The translations under genes and the position numbers were made by a program. A DNA stretch of 64,000 bases from Verrucomicrobiota bacterium (lineage in GTDB: Bacteria > Verrucomicrobiota > Verrucomicrobiia > Opitutales > UBA953): the NCBI GenBank assembly GCA_014193315.1, contig BJHS01000002.1:1-64000 (forward strand), read 5' to 3'. The notes under the pieces are model-generated. The model was not told the DNA's origin, made no database searches, and saw only the letters and a program-made list of their open reading frames with translations. How positions within the stretch are numbered: position 1 is the stretch's first letter; each line of letters starts with the position of its first letter. Of this stretch, positions 24,941 through 35,663 are shown piece by piece.

Positions 24941-27175
24941 ATGCCGGACCCCGCGCCAACCCCCGACCGACCGCGGACCCCCGTCCGACGGTGGACGCTG
25001 GTCGGCGCCGGGCTCTTCGCGACGATCGCGATCTTCCTGGTGACGCGCCCGGGGCGCGACCAACCCGCCGCCCCGGACATCGCCCGCACCGGCGCCGCGC
25101 AGGCTCCGCGATCCGCCGCCGAGACCGTGACGACACCGACCGACCCGGAGGAAGTCGGCTTCTTCGCCGACTTCTTCCGCCCGCGCGGGGAAACGCCGGC
25201 CGCCGAAGGCGCGATCGGGGGCGTCGACGGGGGCACCGGGCCGCGCAAGGCCGTCCCCGCCGCCGCCACCGCCGCGTCGGGTCCGCCCCCGCTCGACCTG
25301 ACGCCTTATGATTTCGGACCGACCGCGCGCCGCAATCCGGCGAAACTAGCGACCCTGCTGGCCGACACCCACGCGCGCGTGCTCGACGGGCGCTGGGAGG
25401 AACACCTCGCGAGGCTTCGCCCCGGGCTGAAGGACGCGTTGGCGGCGATCAAGGCCGACCCGGCGGGCAAGGCGCCCGAGGCGCTGGCGCGCGACCCGCT
25501 CTTCGCCGTCGGCGCCGCTCAGGCGATGCTGATCGCGCAGTCCGGCTCGACCGCGGGCTTCACGACCCGGACCGGACCGGAATCGCTCCGACTGCTCGCG
25601 CAAGGCGAGGGCCTGACCGCGTTCCTCGACGAACTGTTGCGTCATGCCGACTGGATGGAGACCTTCCTCGCGCAGGTGAAACCCGAGGACGAGGTCCCGG
25701 CCGCCCTCAAGGTCTGGGCGGCCTGCTGGAACTCGGACCCTTTCCCTTTACCGCTCCGGGGGAAATACCTGCGGCTGCAGGTCGCGTTCGCCTTGGTCTT
25801 CGACCGGGAGCTGAACATCGCGAACGAACCCGAGACCGCGATCGACCCGCTGATCCGCTACGCGTTCTTCCGGTCCGCGGGCGAGGAGGGGAAACTGAAG
25901 AGCGACGTGACGAAGCTGCCGGTCGACGCCCTGATCTGGGTCGCCGGCGCCGAGGTCGGCGAGCCCGACCTGCATTGGGCGCAACAGGAGACGAAGCTCC
26001 GCCATCTGCCCGTCGAGGACTGGGCGAAGGCGTTCGGCATCGTCCAGTCGGGCGGGACGCTGGGCCGGTTGCTCGTGCCCAAGAACAAGCCTTCGGGCAA
26101 AAACAGCTCGGCGAAACTCCCCCGGTCGGCCCAGGCGAAGATCGACGAGGTCGACGAGGGCTCGCTCGAGTACGCTTTCAAGTTCGGGGGCGACGCGACG
26201 GCTTTCGCCACGGAGAGCGCGCGGGCGTTCGGCATCCCCGCCGCGACCCTCGCGAGCCCGAAGGTCGGGGCGAACCAGCCCGCGACCTGGTTCTCATTCC
26301 GGCGCGACGCGCGCCACTGGGACACCGGCGTCGGCCGGCCGGAAAAGGGCGCCGCAAGCGGAACCGCGACCGACCCGCAGACCCGGTTGCCGGTGCGCGA
26401 ATTCGAGCTGACGGCCTTGGTCGACCGGAAACATCAGGGACCCGAGGCCGAGCGGTGCGCGCGCCTGCGGCTGCTGGCGAGGCTGGCGGGCCAGCTGGGC
26501 GAACCGGCCCGTCGACAAGCCTGCCTCGCGGCGGCGTGCCAAGCCGATGAACGTTCGATCGTCGCCTGGCGCGAAAGGCTGGCGGCGCTCGCGACGGATG
26601 ACTCAGCGACCACCGCCCCTTGGGGTGCGACCCTGCAAGAACTCCGGCACGCCTTCGATGATTCGGCCGACCTGCGCGCCCTGGCCGACGAGTATGAGGC
26701 GCGCTTCATCCTCGGGCACGTCACCGCAGGTGAAGCCGTCCGCACCATCCAAGGGCACCTCCAGAAATTGCTCCGCGAATTCCCGGCGCGGCGGGACCTC
26801 TACCTCGCAGGTATCAGCCGGGCCGGCCGGATCCTCGCCCGGAATCGGGCGACGAACGCCACCGCCATCTCCTCGCTCTATCGGGAGGCCCTCGCCGAAT
26901 GCGCGGGCGACATGACCGAGTTCCGCGGGGTGCTAGCCGACTACTACGCGACGGTGAAGGGCGACGAAAAGCTGGAGCAGCGCTTCCTTGAGGATTCGGA
27001 GCGCGCCTTTCGGCGTAAGGTCGAACTCGATGCCTTGGCCTTCTTTGACATGACCGAGGAGCTTTACGTCTATTTCCGTAAATGCGGGCAGGGCCAACAG
27101 GGCCTCCGGCTACGCAAGGAAGGCGAGAAGGCGAAGGAAGACGCGCTGAAAGCGGCGTTGAAAGCCGCCAAATAA
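24941..27175 (+). CDS. Membrane-anchored transglutaminase-fold paralogue lacking catalytic residues
   Basis: The 744-residue product has one N-terminal membrane helix (about residues 17-35) and a Pro/Ala/Gly-rich linker. A large domain then follows, homologous to the product of the next gene (NPAKLATLLADTHARVLDGRW against PKCLATLLADAKARVYDGKW). Where that paralogue has a transglutaminase-type Cys and His, this one has Gly416 (FGGDATAF) and Ala448 (PATWFSF), so it is probably not an enzyme. The C-terminal third is helical and ends in a Lys/Ala-rich stretch. I start it at the ATG at 24941; a GTG 6 nt upstream is also possible. A partner or scaffold role for the next protein is inference. Confidence 0.8.
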   Translation: MPDPAPTPDRPRTPVRRWTLVGAGLFATIAIFLVTRPGRDQPAAPDIARTGAAQAPRSAAETVTTPTDPEEVGFFADFFRPRGETPAAEGAIGGVDGGTGPRKAVPAAATAASGPPPLDLTPYDFGPTARRNPAKLATLLADTHARVLDGRWEEHLARLRPGLKDALAAIKADPAGKAPEALARDPLFAVGAAQAMLIAQSGSTAGFTTRTGPESLRLLAQGEGLTAFLDELLRHADWMETFLAQVKPEDEVPAALKVWAACWNSDPFPLPLRGKYLRLQVAFALVFDRELNIANEPETAIDPLIRYAFFRSAGEEGKLKSDVTKLPVDALIWVAGAEVGEPDLHWAQQETKLRHLPVEDWAKAFGIVQSGGTLGRLLVPKNKPSGKNSSAKLPRSAQAKIDEVDEGSLEYAFKFGGDATAFATESARAFGIPAATLASPKVGANQPATWFSFRRDARHWDTGVGRPEKGAASGTATDPQTRLPVREFELTALVDRKHQGPEAERCARLRLLARLAGQLGEPARRQACLAAACQADERSIVAWRERLAALATDDSATTAPWGATLQELRHAFDDSADLRALADEYEARFILGHVTAGEAVRTIQGHLQKLLREFPARRDLYLAGISRAGRILARNRATNATAISSLYREALAECAGDMTEFRGVLADYYATVKGDEKLEQRFLEDSERAFRRKVELDALAFFDMTEELYVYFRKCGQGQQGLRLRKEGEKAKEDALKAALKAAK

Positions 27176-27236
27176 GTCGGAGTCGCCTCAAAGCGACGTT
27201 TCGCCGCGGTTTTTCGGGGATAGGCGGATGTTGTTT

Positions 27237-27264
27237 TTGACCCGGCGAGCCGAAGGCCTAACTT
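27237..27264 (+). promoter_or_regulatory. Putative promoter before the second transglutaminase-like gene
   Basis: TTGACC (27237-27242) and TAACTT (27259-27264) are spaced by 16 nt in the 102-nt gap between the two paralogues. The start would lie only a few bases before the ATG at 27278, giving a near-leaderless message. A weak hairpin (GTCGC/GCGAC, 27182-27197) follows the upstream gene. Confidence 0.35.
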
Positions 27265-27277
27265 AACAACCCCAGCC

Positions 27278-29602
27278 ATGCGCGCACCGCTCGAACCCAA
27301 ACCGCTCCCCACGAGGGAGCCCAAGTCCGGAAGCAGGCACGGGGAGGCCATCCTCATCGGCATCCTGTTGCCCGTGCTCCTGGCGGCCGCGTGGTTCGGC
27401 TACGCCGTCTTTGACCGCACCTTGCACCCGCGTACGCTAGCCTCGCAAGACGACACCCCGTCCGTCATCGATAATGTGGCGAGCTTCTTCGGCCAAAAGC
27501 CGACCGTGGCCGTGACCGAACCCGTGCCAGTCACGACGGCCGGCACCGGACCAGCCATCGAGCCGCCGATCAAGCCGACCGGGCCCGCGGTCGCCGTGAC
27601 GCCGACGGTCAAGGAGGAGCTCCCGGCGTTGGCCCCCCGCCCCTACCCCTTCGACTCCATCTCCCGCCGCGACCCCAAGTGCCTGGCGACCTTGCTGGCC
27701 GACGCCAAGGCCCGCGTCTACGATGGGAAGTGGGAAAGTCATTACAACCGCCTCCGTTACGGCCTCTACCCGGCGCTGACCGCCACCTCGGCCACCGACG
27801 AGGCCCGCCGCTACGACGAACTCTGGGAGAGCCGTTACTTCGCCCTCGGGATGACGCAGGCCGAGTTCGTGCGTCAGGTGACGCCGGTGGCGTTGCGACA
27901 GTTCATGACGGACGAGCAGGTACAACCGTTCCTGATCGCGCTGCTCGCCGACGCCGAGCGCATGGAGCTCTTCCTGGCCAACCTCAAGCCCGAGGACAAC
28001 CTAGGCAACGCCCTGCGCGTGTGGGCCCGGCTCGCCAACGATGACGCCACGGAACTCAAGGACAAGTACGTCAACCTGCAGGTCGCCACCGCCCTGGTTT
28101 TCGACCAGCGCTTCAGCTTCAGCCGGGCCCGCGACCCGAAACACGAGCGCTTCACGGTCGACGCCCTCGAACGCTACCGCTACTTCCGCGACAACGCCGA
28201 GCGCCAGCGCCTCGAGACGGACCTCAAGAAATTGGCCCCGTATGAGCTCGTCTGGGTGGTCAGCGCCGAGTCGACCACGGCCGAGATGGAATGGGCCCTC
28301 AAGGAGAACGACCTGAAGCGGCTCAAGTTGGTGACCGCGGACCAGAAGAACGACTGGAGCGAAGCCTACCCGATGATCAATTACCGCATGGACTTCGTGA
28401 CGGGCAGCCGGCCACCGAAGGCCCCGCCGGGTAAGCCCGCCTACAAGCCGCTCGCGGAAAGCTTCACCCGCGGCACCCTTGAGGAAATCTACGACGTCGG
28501 CGGTATCTGCATGGACCAGTCGCACTTCGGCACGACCACGGCGCGCGCCTACGGCATCCCCGCCGCCTCCGTCGGCGGCGACGGCAACCGCGGCGGCCAC
28601 GCCTGGTTCGCCTTCCTGATGCCCAGCCATCAATGGAACATGGGCAACGGCTTCCACCCCTTCAACGAACCCCGCAACCTCCCCGGCACCGGCCGCTACT
28701 CCGACGGCTACGCCAACGGCCACACGCGCGACCCCCAGACGGGCAAGAGCATCGGAGAGTTCGAGGTGCAGCTGACCGGCGACCCCAAGCGCCGGATGAA
28801 GTCGCACTACGAGAAGGCCTTCCGCCTGCGGCTCGCGGCCCGGGTGTACCAAGCGAACACCGACCCGGAAGGGCGCTACGCTTGCCTGCGCTTCGCGACG
28901 CATGCCGCGGAGCTTTCCATCGACACGTGGAAGGAAGCCGCGACCTGCCTGGAGGACCAGGGCGATAAAATCACCTTCGCCCGCTGGCGCGAGTTCCTCC
29001 GCGACATGCGCGTGGCCTTCAACATCGCCGACGAGGACAAGCGCTGGCCGGACATGCTGGCCATCGCCGACGGCTACGCCGAGAAGCACGTCTGGACGGA
29101 CCCCAAGATGACGCCCGAGCAGATCTTCAAGGAGTGCCGGCAGTCCTACGAGGTCTTCCTCCGCGAGAAGAAGCGCCTGCAAGGCAACACCATGGACAAG
29201 ACCCGCTACGACCTAATCGTGGTCGCCGCCGAACGCACCGCCCGCCAGCTGGTGAAGGACCCGACCCCGAAGGGTCAGGAGAACCTTTTCTTCTTCCTGC
29301 GCCACGCGCTCGAGGACAACAAGGAGCACCTGCCCACCTTCCGCGGCCTGCTGGATAACTTCTACGCCGCCGTGAAGGGCAACAAGAAGCTCGAGCGCTT
29401 CTTCCTCGAGGAGATGCGCCGGGTGTACGTCCGCGAGATGGAGGACACCGGCAACGACGTCTTCCGCATGAAGGCCGTGCTGGCCCTAATCGACGTGATG
29501 CTGCCATACTTCGGCAAGTGCGACGAGCCGGAGCTGGGCCGCAAGCTCGGGCACGACAAGGAGAAGATCCAGAAAGAACTCGATAAGCTGAAGAAACAAT
29601 GA
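27278..29602 (+). CDS. Membrane-anchored transglutaminase-like domain protein
   Basis: The 774-residue protein has a positively charged start, one membrane helix (about residues 26-45), a Pro/Thr-rich linker, and then a large extracytoplasmic part. The transglutaminase-like core reads GGICMDQSHF (Cys411), ARAYGIPAASVGG, and GGHAWFAF (His441). This is the usual order of catalytic Cys and His, with a nearby Asn/Asp context (QWNMGNG) for the third residue. The C-terminal half is helical. Substrate is unknown; cell-envelope protein or peptide modification is the most likely role. It is a paralogue of the preceding gene, and its stop overlaps the pdxJ start (ATGA). Confidence 0.8.
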   Translation: MRAPLEPKPLPTREPKSGSRHGEAILIGILLPVLLAAAWFGYAVFDRTLHPRTLASQDDTPSVIDNVASFFGQKPTVAVTEPVPVTTAGTGPAIEPPIKPTGPAVAVTPTVKEELPALAPRPYPFDSISRRDPKCLATLLADAKARVYDGKWESHYNRLRYGLYPALTATSATDEARRYDELWESRYFALGMTQAEFVRQVTPVALRQFMTDEQVQPFLIALLADAERMELFLANLKPEDNLGNALRVWARLANDDATELKDKYVNLQVATALVFDQRFSFSRARDPKHERFTVDALERYRYFRDNAERQRLETDLKKLAPYELVWVVSAESTTAEMEWALKENDLKRLKLVTADQKNDWSEAYPMINYRMDFVTGSRPPKAPPGKPAYKPLAESFTRGTLEEIYDVGGICMDQSHFGTTTARAYGIPAASVGGDGNRGGHAWFAFLMPSHQWNMGNGFHPFNEPRNLPGTGRYSDGYANGHTRDPQTGKSIGEFEVQLTGDPKRRMKSHYEKAFRLRLAARVYQANTDPEGRYACLRFATHAAELSIDTWKEAATCLEDQGDKITFARWREFLRDMRVAFNIADEDKRWPDMLAIADGYAEKHVWTDPKMTPEQIFKECRQSYEVFLREKKRLQGNTMDKTRYDLIVVAAERTARQLVKDPTPKGQENLFFFLRHALEDNKEHLPTFRGLLDNFYAAVKGNKKLERFFLEEMRRVYVREMEDTGNDVFRMKAVLALIDVMLPYFGKCDEPELGRKLGHDKEKIQKELDKLKKQ

Positions 29603-30348
29603 CCCGCCCCTTGCTGCTCGGGGTCAATATCGACCATGCCGCGACGTTGCGGCAAGCCCGCTACCGCGGCGTTCATGCCGGGCCCCACGCCGAACCCGAC
29701 CCGGTCGCCTTCGCCCGCGAGGCGCTCGCCGCCGGCGCTGACGGCATCACCGTCCACCTCCGCGAAGACCGCCGCCACATCCAGGAAGAGGATGTCCTCG
29801 CGCTCGCTCGGTTGCCGGGCGTCCGGCTCAACCTCGAGATGGCCTGCATGCCATGGATGACGGACTTCGCCCGCCGCCTGCGCCCGGCCGCCATCTGCCT
29901 GGTACCGGAGTCCCGCGAGGAGGTCACCACGGAAGGCGGGCTGGACGTGCTCGGCCAGGCCGACCGCGTGCGCGCCACCGTCGCCGCCCTGCGCGAGGTC
30001 GGCAGCGAAGTCTCCCTCTTCATCGGCGCCGACGCCCCGACCATCGCCGCGGCCCACGCCACGGGGGCGCCGGTCGTCGAGCTCCACACGGGCGCGTTCG
30101 CCAACGCCAGCGGGCCCGCCGCCGCGGCCGAGCTCGCGCGACTGCACGCGGGCTGCGTGCAAGCCCACGGACTCGGGCTCGTGGTGAACGCCGGACACGG
30201 CATCAACTACGACAATCTCCCGGCGATCCTCACCCTACCCCACCTGCACGAGCTCAACATCGGCCACGCCATCGTCTCGCGGGCGCTCTTCACCGGGGCG
30301 CGGGCGGCGGTGGCCGAGATGAAGCGCCTGATGGGGAACCGCGCATGA
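29599..30348 (+). CDS. pdxJ: Pyridoxine 5'-phosphate synthase
   Basis: PdxJ condenses 1-deoxyxylulose 5-phosphate with 3-amino-2-oxopropyl phosphate to give pyridoxine 5'-phosphate. The 249-residue TIM-barrel protein has LGVNIDHAATLRQAR, GITVHLREDRRHIQEEDV, NLEMACMPWM and CLVPESREEVTTEGGLDV, all family hallmarks. Near the C-terminus are AGHGINYDN and LNIGHAIVSRALFTG. Its start overlaps the previous stop by 4 nt, and its own stop overlaps the acpS start. This is the usual pdxJ-acpS arrangement. Confidence 0.97.
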   Translation: MTRPLLLGVNIDHAATLRQARYRGVHAGPHAEPDPVAFAREALAAGADGITVHLREDRRHIQEEDVLALARLPGVRLNLEMACMPWMTDFARRLRPAAICLVPESREEVTTEGGLDVLGQADRVRATVAALREVGSEVSLFIGADAPTIAAAHATGAPVVELHTGAFANASGPAAAAELARLHAGCVQAHGLGLVVNAGHGINYDNLPAILTLPHLHELNIGHAIVSRALFTGARAAVAEMKRLMGNRA

Positions 30349-30740
30349 AGCTCGCGGGCGGCAACGTCATCGGGGTCGGCGTGGACCTGACGGAGGTCGC
30401 CCGCATCCGTTCGGCCTACGCCCGCCATGGCGCGCATTTTCTCGCGAAGGTCTTCACGCCGGCCGAGCAGGCGCTCTGCTTGGCCAAGGCCGACCCGCTA
30501 CCGTCGCTCGCTGCGCGCTTCGCGGCGAAGGAAGCGGTAAGCAAGGCGTTCGGCACTGGCTTCGGGGCGGAGCTGTCGCTGACGAGCGTCGGCGTCCTCC
30601 ACGGCCCGGAGGGCGAGCCCGTGGTCGAGCTCGACGACCGCGCGCGCGCCTTGCTGGCGAAGCGCGGCGCCTCCCGGATCCTCGTCTCACTCACGCACAC
30701 CGATGAGCTGGCCCAGGCGTTCGCCGTGCTGGTCCGTTGA
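30345..30740 (+). CDS. acpS: Holo-[acyl-carrier-protein] synthase
   Basis: AcpS transfers 4'-phosphopantetheine from CoA to the acyl carrier protein. The 131-residue product starts at the ATG overlapping pdxJ. The two family motifs are present: GVGVDLTEVARI (Mg-binding Asp) near residue 10, and RFAAKEAVSKAFGTG (conserved Glu and Lys) near residue 60. SLTHTDELAQAFAVL follows near the end. Length is normal. The next gene begins 1 nt after its stop. Confidence 0.96.
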   Translation: MKLAGGNVIGVGVDLTEVARIRSAYARHGAHFLAKVFTPAEQALCLAKADPLPSLAARFAAKEAVSKAFGTGFGAELSLTSVGVLHGPEGEPVVELDDRARALLAKRGASRILVSLTHTDELAQAFAVLVR

Positions 30741-30741
30741 G

Positions 30742-32229
30742 ATGGAACCTTCCGCTCGGCTTCCCGTCCTTTCCTGCGCCGAAGCCGCGACTGCCGAGGC
30801 CGCTTGGATCGCGGGCGACGCCCGCAAGTCCGGCGAACTGATGACGCTGGCGGCGGCTCACCTCGCGGTGCGGGCGGCCGGAGTCCTCCGGCAACCGGCC
30901 CGCCGCGTGCTCGTGCTGGCCGGCAAAGGCAACAACGGGGCGGATGCCATCCTGGCGGCGAGCTTCTTCGTCGACGCGGGGGCGGAAGTCAGCGTGGTCT
31001 TCCCCCAGGGGGCGCCGAAGCCCGGCCAACCGACCAAGGTCTGGAAACGCTTCGGCCGGGGGATGACGGTCGTGCCCGCCGGCGACCTGCCGCGCCTCGC
31101 GCGGCGCTCGTTCTGCTTGATCCTGGATGGCATCCTCGGCCAAGGCTTTCGCGGCAAACTGCCCGCCGAGCTCGCGCGCTTCCTGCGCTCCACCCAGGCG
31201 TTGCGCGGCCTGCGCGTGGCGGTCGACCTACCCAGCGGCCTCGGCGACGACTCGACTGGTCCGGCTTTCCGCGCCGACCACACCTTCTCGCTCGGGTGCC
31301 TCAAAAGTCCTTTGCTCGCGCCGCGCGCCCAGCGCTTCGTCGGCCGAGTCCGCGTGATCGACCTCGGGCTGCCGTACCCGCCCGCCGCCGAGACTTGCGC
31401 GACCCTGGAAGCGCTGGCGTCCTTGCGCGGACCCCGCGACGCCCGGACCGACAAGCGCCACCAAGGCCGCCTGCTCATCGTCGGGGGGTCCGACGACTTT
31501 CCCGGCGCCGTGTTGATGAACACGTTGGCCGCGTTGCGCTCAGGCGCAGGCTTGGTCACCACCGCTTTGCCCCGCCCACTCGTGCCACGGGCGGCTCCGG
31601 CGATCCCGGAGGCGATGTGGCGCGGGCTGGCCACCGACCGCCACGGGACGCTCACCCTGGCTTCGCTCCGTAAACTCGGGCCGACGCTGAGGAATAAGGA
31701 TGCGCTGCTGGCCGGGTCGGGCATGGGGCCGACTTCCGAGAGCTTGCTTCGCCGGCTGGTCAAGGCGTTCCCGGGAGCGCTGGTCCTCGATGCCGATGCG
31801 CTGCGCCCAGGCGTGGTGGCCGCGGCCCGCCGGGCAGCGCCGTTGGTCCTCCTGCCGCATGCCGGGGAATTCCGGCGGCTGTCCGGCCACGCGATGACTC
31901 CCGCGACCGGCCGGGCTTATGCCCGGAAGCACGGCGCCATCGTCGTGCTCAAAGGCCCGCTGACTTGTGTCACGGACGGCACGCGGGTGGTGCACATTCC
32001 TTTGGGTGGACCCGTGCTCGCCCGGGGCGGCTCCGGTGACCTGCTCGCGGGTATCGTCGCCTCGGTCCTGGCTCGCCACGCGACGCTTGGGCTCACGCCA
32101 TTCGACGCCGTGGTGACCGCCGTGACTTGGCATGGACGGGCCGCCGATCTCCTAGGTAACTCCCTCGGGGAGGAAGCCGTGCGAACCACCGACCTGCTTG
32201 CTGAGTTATCCCCGGCGTTGCTCGGCTAA
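30742..32229 (+). CDS. nnr: Bifunctional NAD(P)HX epimerase / ADP-dependent NAD(P)HX dehydratase
   Basis: The enzyme repairs hydrated NADH and NADPH. The 495-residue product begins at the ATG at 30742, just after acpS. The N-terminal YjeF_N domain (about 1-215) has the loop GKGNNGADA. The C-terminal ribokinase-like domain has HQGRLLIVGGSDDFPGA, GSGMGPTSESL, LPHAGEFRRLSG and the final active-site motif ARGGSGDLLAGIVAS. Linkage with pdxJ and acpS is a common gene order. Confidence 0.94.
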   Translation: MEPSARLPVLSCAEAATAEAAWIAGDARKSGELMTLAAAHLAVRAAGVLRQPARRVLVLAGKGNNGADAILAASFFVDAGAEVSVVFPQGAPKPGQPTKVWKRFGRGMTVVPAGDLPRLARRSFCLILDGILGQGFRGKLPAELARFLRSTQALRGLRVAVDLPSGLGDDSTGPAFRADHTFSLGCLKSPLLAPRAQRFVGRVRVIDLGLPYPPAAETCATLEALASLRGPRDARTDKRHQGRLLIVGGSDDFPGAVLMNTLAALRSGAGLVTTALPRPLVPRAAPAIPEAMWRGLATDRHGTLTLASLRKLGPTLRNKDALLAGSGMGPTSESLLRRLVKAFPGALVLDADALRPGVVAAARRAAPLVLLPHAGEFRRLSGHAMTPATGRAYARKHGAIVVLKGPLTCVTDGTRVVHIPLGGPVLARGGSGDLLAGIVASVLARHATLGLTPFDAVVTAVTWHGRAADLLGNSLGEEAVRTTDLLAELSPALLG

Positions 32230-32250
32230 GGGGACCGCTAGGCTGGCGGG

Positions 32251-33345
32251 ATGTTTCCGATCCCTTCGGACCCACTCGCCCAACGTCTCCTGCTCAACGC
32301 CCTACCGGGCGTGGGGCCGGTCACGGTGCGCCGCTTGCGCGATGCTTATGATGGGGATCTGGCCGCCGCGCTCCGGGCGCGCCCGGCGGAACTGGCCCGG
32401 GTTAAAGGGATCGGCACCAAACTGGCCGCGACCATCGCGGCGCGCGACTTCGACTGGGCGGGCGAACTGACCCGCTCCCAGGAACTCGGGTTCCGGATCG
32501 TGACGGAAGGCGACCCCGGCTGGCCACTGGCCTTCGCCCCGCTCTGGGATCCGCCACTGGTCTTGTATGCGGAAGGCGCGGCCTTACCGGGCGAGCGAGC
32601 GGTCGCGATCATCGGCTCGCGGCATTGCACCGCCTATGGGGCGGGTCTGGCTCGGCGCTTCGCGCGCGAACTCGCGACGGCCGGCTGGTGGATCATCAGC
32701 GGGCTGGCGCGCGGCATCGACACCGCCGCGCATGAAGGGGCCCTCGACGCGGCGGGCCAAACCATCGCCGTCCTCGGCCATGGGCTCGACCTGACCTACC
32801 CGCCGGAAGGCCGGGCGCTGCGAGCGCGGATGCGCGAGCGGGGGGGCGTGTTGAGCGAGTTCGCGCTCGGTCGCCCGGCGGACCGCCAGAGTTTCCCGCA
32901 ACGCAACCGCATCGTCGCCGCGTTGGCCCGGGCCGTCGTGGTCATCGAGACCGACGTCGATGGCGGCAGCCTCATCACGGCGCGGTTCGCGGGCGACCTC
33001 GGCAAGACGTTGTGCGCGGTGCCGGGGCGGGTCGATAGCCCCGCGAGCCGAGGTTGCCACGCCCTCCTCCGCGACGGGGCGACGTTGGTGACCAGCGCGG
33101 AGGATATCCTCCGCGAGCTGGGCGAGACCCGCGATTTGACGTCGCTCCCTCTACCGACGGAGGCAGCGCCAGCCCCAGAACACGCGCGGTGGTTACGCCC
33201 CTTCGCGGGCGGGACCCCGCATGATGCTGAATCACTCGCGGCGGCGGTGCATTGCGCCCCGGCGGAGGCGGCGGCGATGCTGGCCTTGCTGGAAATCCGG
33301 GGGCGACTGCTGCGGCGCCCCGATGGACGGCACGAAGCCGGCTAA
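32251..33345 (+). CDS. dprA: DNA processing protein DprA
   Basis: DprA loads RecA onto incoming single-stranded DNA during natural transformation. The 364-residue protein has an N-terminal HhH/SAM-like region (LPGVGPVTVRRLRDAYDG) and the Rossmann-like DprA core. Motifs are IIGSRHCTAYG, ISGLARGIDTAAHEGAL, LGHGLDLTYPPEG, SEFALG and FPQRNRIVAALARAVVV. A C-terminal winged-helix domain (HCAPAEAAAMLALLEIRGRL) is present. It lies 21 nt after nnr, and its stop is 1 nt from the stop of the convergent gene. Natural competence is possible, but other com genes are not visible. Confidence 0.95.
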   Translation: MFPIPSDPLAQRLLLNALPGVGPVTVRRLRDAYDGDLAAALRARPAELARVKGIGTKLAATIAARDFDWAGELTRSQELGFRIVTEGDPGWPLAFAPLWDPPLVLYAEGAALPGERAVAIIGSRHCTAYGAGLARRFARELATAGWWIISGLARGIDTAAHEGALDAAGQTIAVLGHGLDLTYPPEGRALRARMRERGGVLSEFALGRPADRQSFPQRNRIVAALARAVVVIETDVDGGSLITARFAGDLGKTLCAVPGRVDSPASRGCHALLRDGATLVTSAEDILRELGETRDLTSLPLPTEAAPAPEHARWLRPFAGGTPHDAESLAAAVHCAPAEAAAMLALLEIRGRLLRRPDGRHEAG

Positions 33346-33346
33346 A

Positions 33347-33979
33347 TCAGCGGTGCGGTACGTTGCCTTGGTCCGCCGGCATCGGGGTCGCCAGCGGCTG
33401 CCCCCCCCACCAATCGAGGAGCGCCTTGGGCTTCGCGAGGACGTCGCGTCCGGCCGACCACCATGCCCGCCAACCCTGACCAAAGTCCGCCGCGTAAGCG
33501 GTGGCGGCTAGCCCGACCCGATTGGCGATCCACAAGGCGCGCACATCATGCCAGCCTTGGGAGACGAAGACGACGTGCGCCCCCGGGAACTGCGCGCGCG
33601 CGCGAACCACGGAGTCCAACGTCCGCCAACCATAGGGGTCCTCGATGATCGGGGTCCGGACGCCGGCCTCGACCAGGTGGCGCGCCATGTAGACCGCTTG
33701 ATCGGCCGTGCCGGAGGCGACGACCAGCCGGATGCGGCCTCCCGCGCAGAGCCGGGCGGCCGCTTCGATGCGGGCACGATAGGTTTGAGAGGGAGTCCGG
33801 TGGTCCGGTAAAAACTCGTTCGTCCCGAGGAGCACCAGCACGCTCCCGGGCGGCGCCTCCTCCGGCTGGTCGTGAATCCGGCCCCAGCCGGCGGACCAGA
33901 CCCAAAGGTTGGCTAGCACCCCAAAGCTCAACACACCCGCGAGCAGGACTAAAACGAGCCGGAAGAGCCTTTTGGCCAT
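33347..33979 (-). CDS. SanA/YdcF-like DUF218 membrane protein
   Basis: The 210-residue product has one N-terminal membrane helix (LFRLVLVLLAGVLSFGVLA) and a DUF218 domain facing the periplasm. Recognisable motifs are VLLGTNEFLPDHR, YRARIEAAARLCAGGRI, the acidic/Tyr region DPYGWRTLDSVVRAR and VSQGWHDVRALWIANRVG. This pattern is closest to SanA, which in enterobacteria affects envelope permeability. The biochemical function is unknown. Its end meets dprA tail to tail. A TTGCCAAG element lies about 26 nt upstream of its start. Confidence 0.82.
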   Translation of the reverse strand: MAKRLFRLVLVLLAGVLSFGVLANLWVWSAGWGRIHDQPEEAPPGSVLVLLGTNEFLPDHRTPSQTYRARIEAAARLCAGGRIRLVVASGTADQAVYMARHLVEAGVRTPIIEDPYGWRTLDSVVRARAQFPGAHVVFVSQGWHDVRALWIANRVGLAATAYAADFGQGWRAWWSAGRDVLAKPKALLDWWGGQPLATPMPADQGNVPHR

Positions 33980-34038
33980 AAACGAGATTTTGACGGATAA
34001 ACGGGCTTGGCAAGGGGTCTATTCGCCCGATTTGCCCA

Positions 34039-34084
34039 AAAATGAGCACGGTCGAGTTGCGCAAAGCTTGTTACTGCTCATTTT
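34039..34084. repeat. Nested inverted repeats upstream of the sigma-54 activator gene
   Basis: A perfect 10-nt inverted repeat, AAAATGAGCA (34039-34048) and TGCTCATTTT (34075-34084), encloses a central 8-nt palindrome, TTGCGCAA (34057-34064). The centre is about 47 bp upstream of the -12 element of the candidate sigma-54 promoter. I read it as a likely regulator binding site, perhaps for the activator itself. It could also serve the divergent SanA-like gene. Confidence 0.5.
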
Positions 34085-34101
34085 AGATGGAGCCAAGCAA
34101 C

Positions 34102-34116
34102 TGGCACGAAATCTGC
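34102..34116 (+). promoter_or_regulatory. Candidate sigma-54 (RpoN) -24/-12 promoter
   Basis: TGGCAC (34102-34107), then 5 nt, then CTGC (34113-34116) matches the TGGCAC-N5-TTGC consensus except for one T to C change. The invariant GG and GC are at the right spacing. It lies directly upstream of a gene for a sigma-54 activator, which suggests autoregulation. The predicted start at about 34127 leaves only about 5 nt before the ATG at 34132. Confidence 0.6.
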
Positions 34117-34131
34117 CTACTTTTACTCACC

Positions 34132-35622
<1,491 letters not shown>

Positions 35623-35624
35623 CC

Positions 35625-35654
35625 TTGCCAGCCCGCGGGGGGCCGCCTTGTTAT
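35625..35654 (+). promoter_or_regulatory. Putative promoter of the DUF1080 gene
   Basis: TTGCCA (35625-35630) and TGTTAT (35649-35654) are separated by 18 nt, immediately after the regulator's stop codon and before the ATG at 35664. The predicted leader is very short. The -35 has the TTGCC core common in this window. Confidence 0.35.
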
Positions 35655-35663
35655 ATCGTCACT

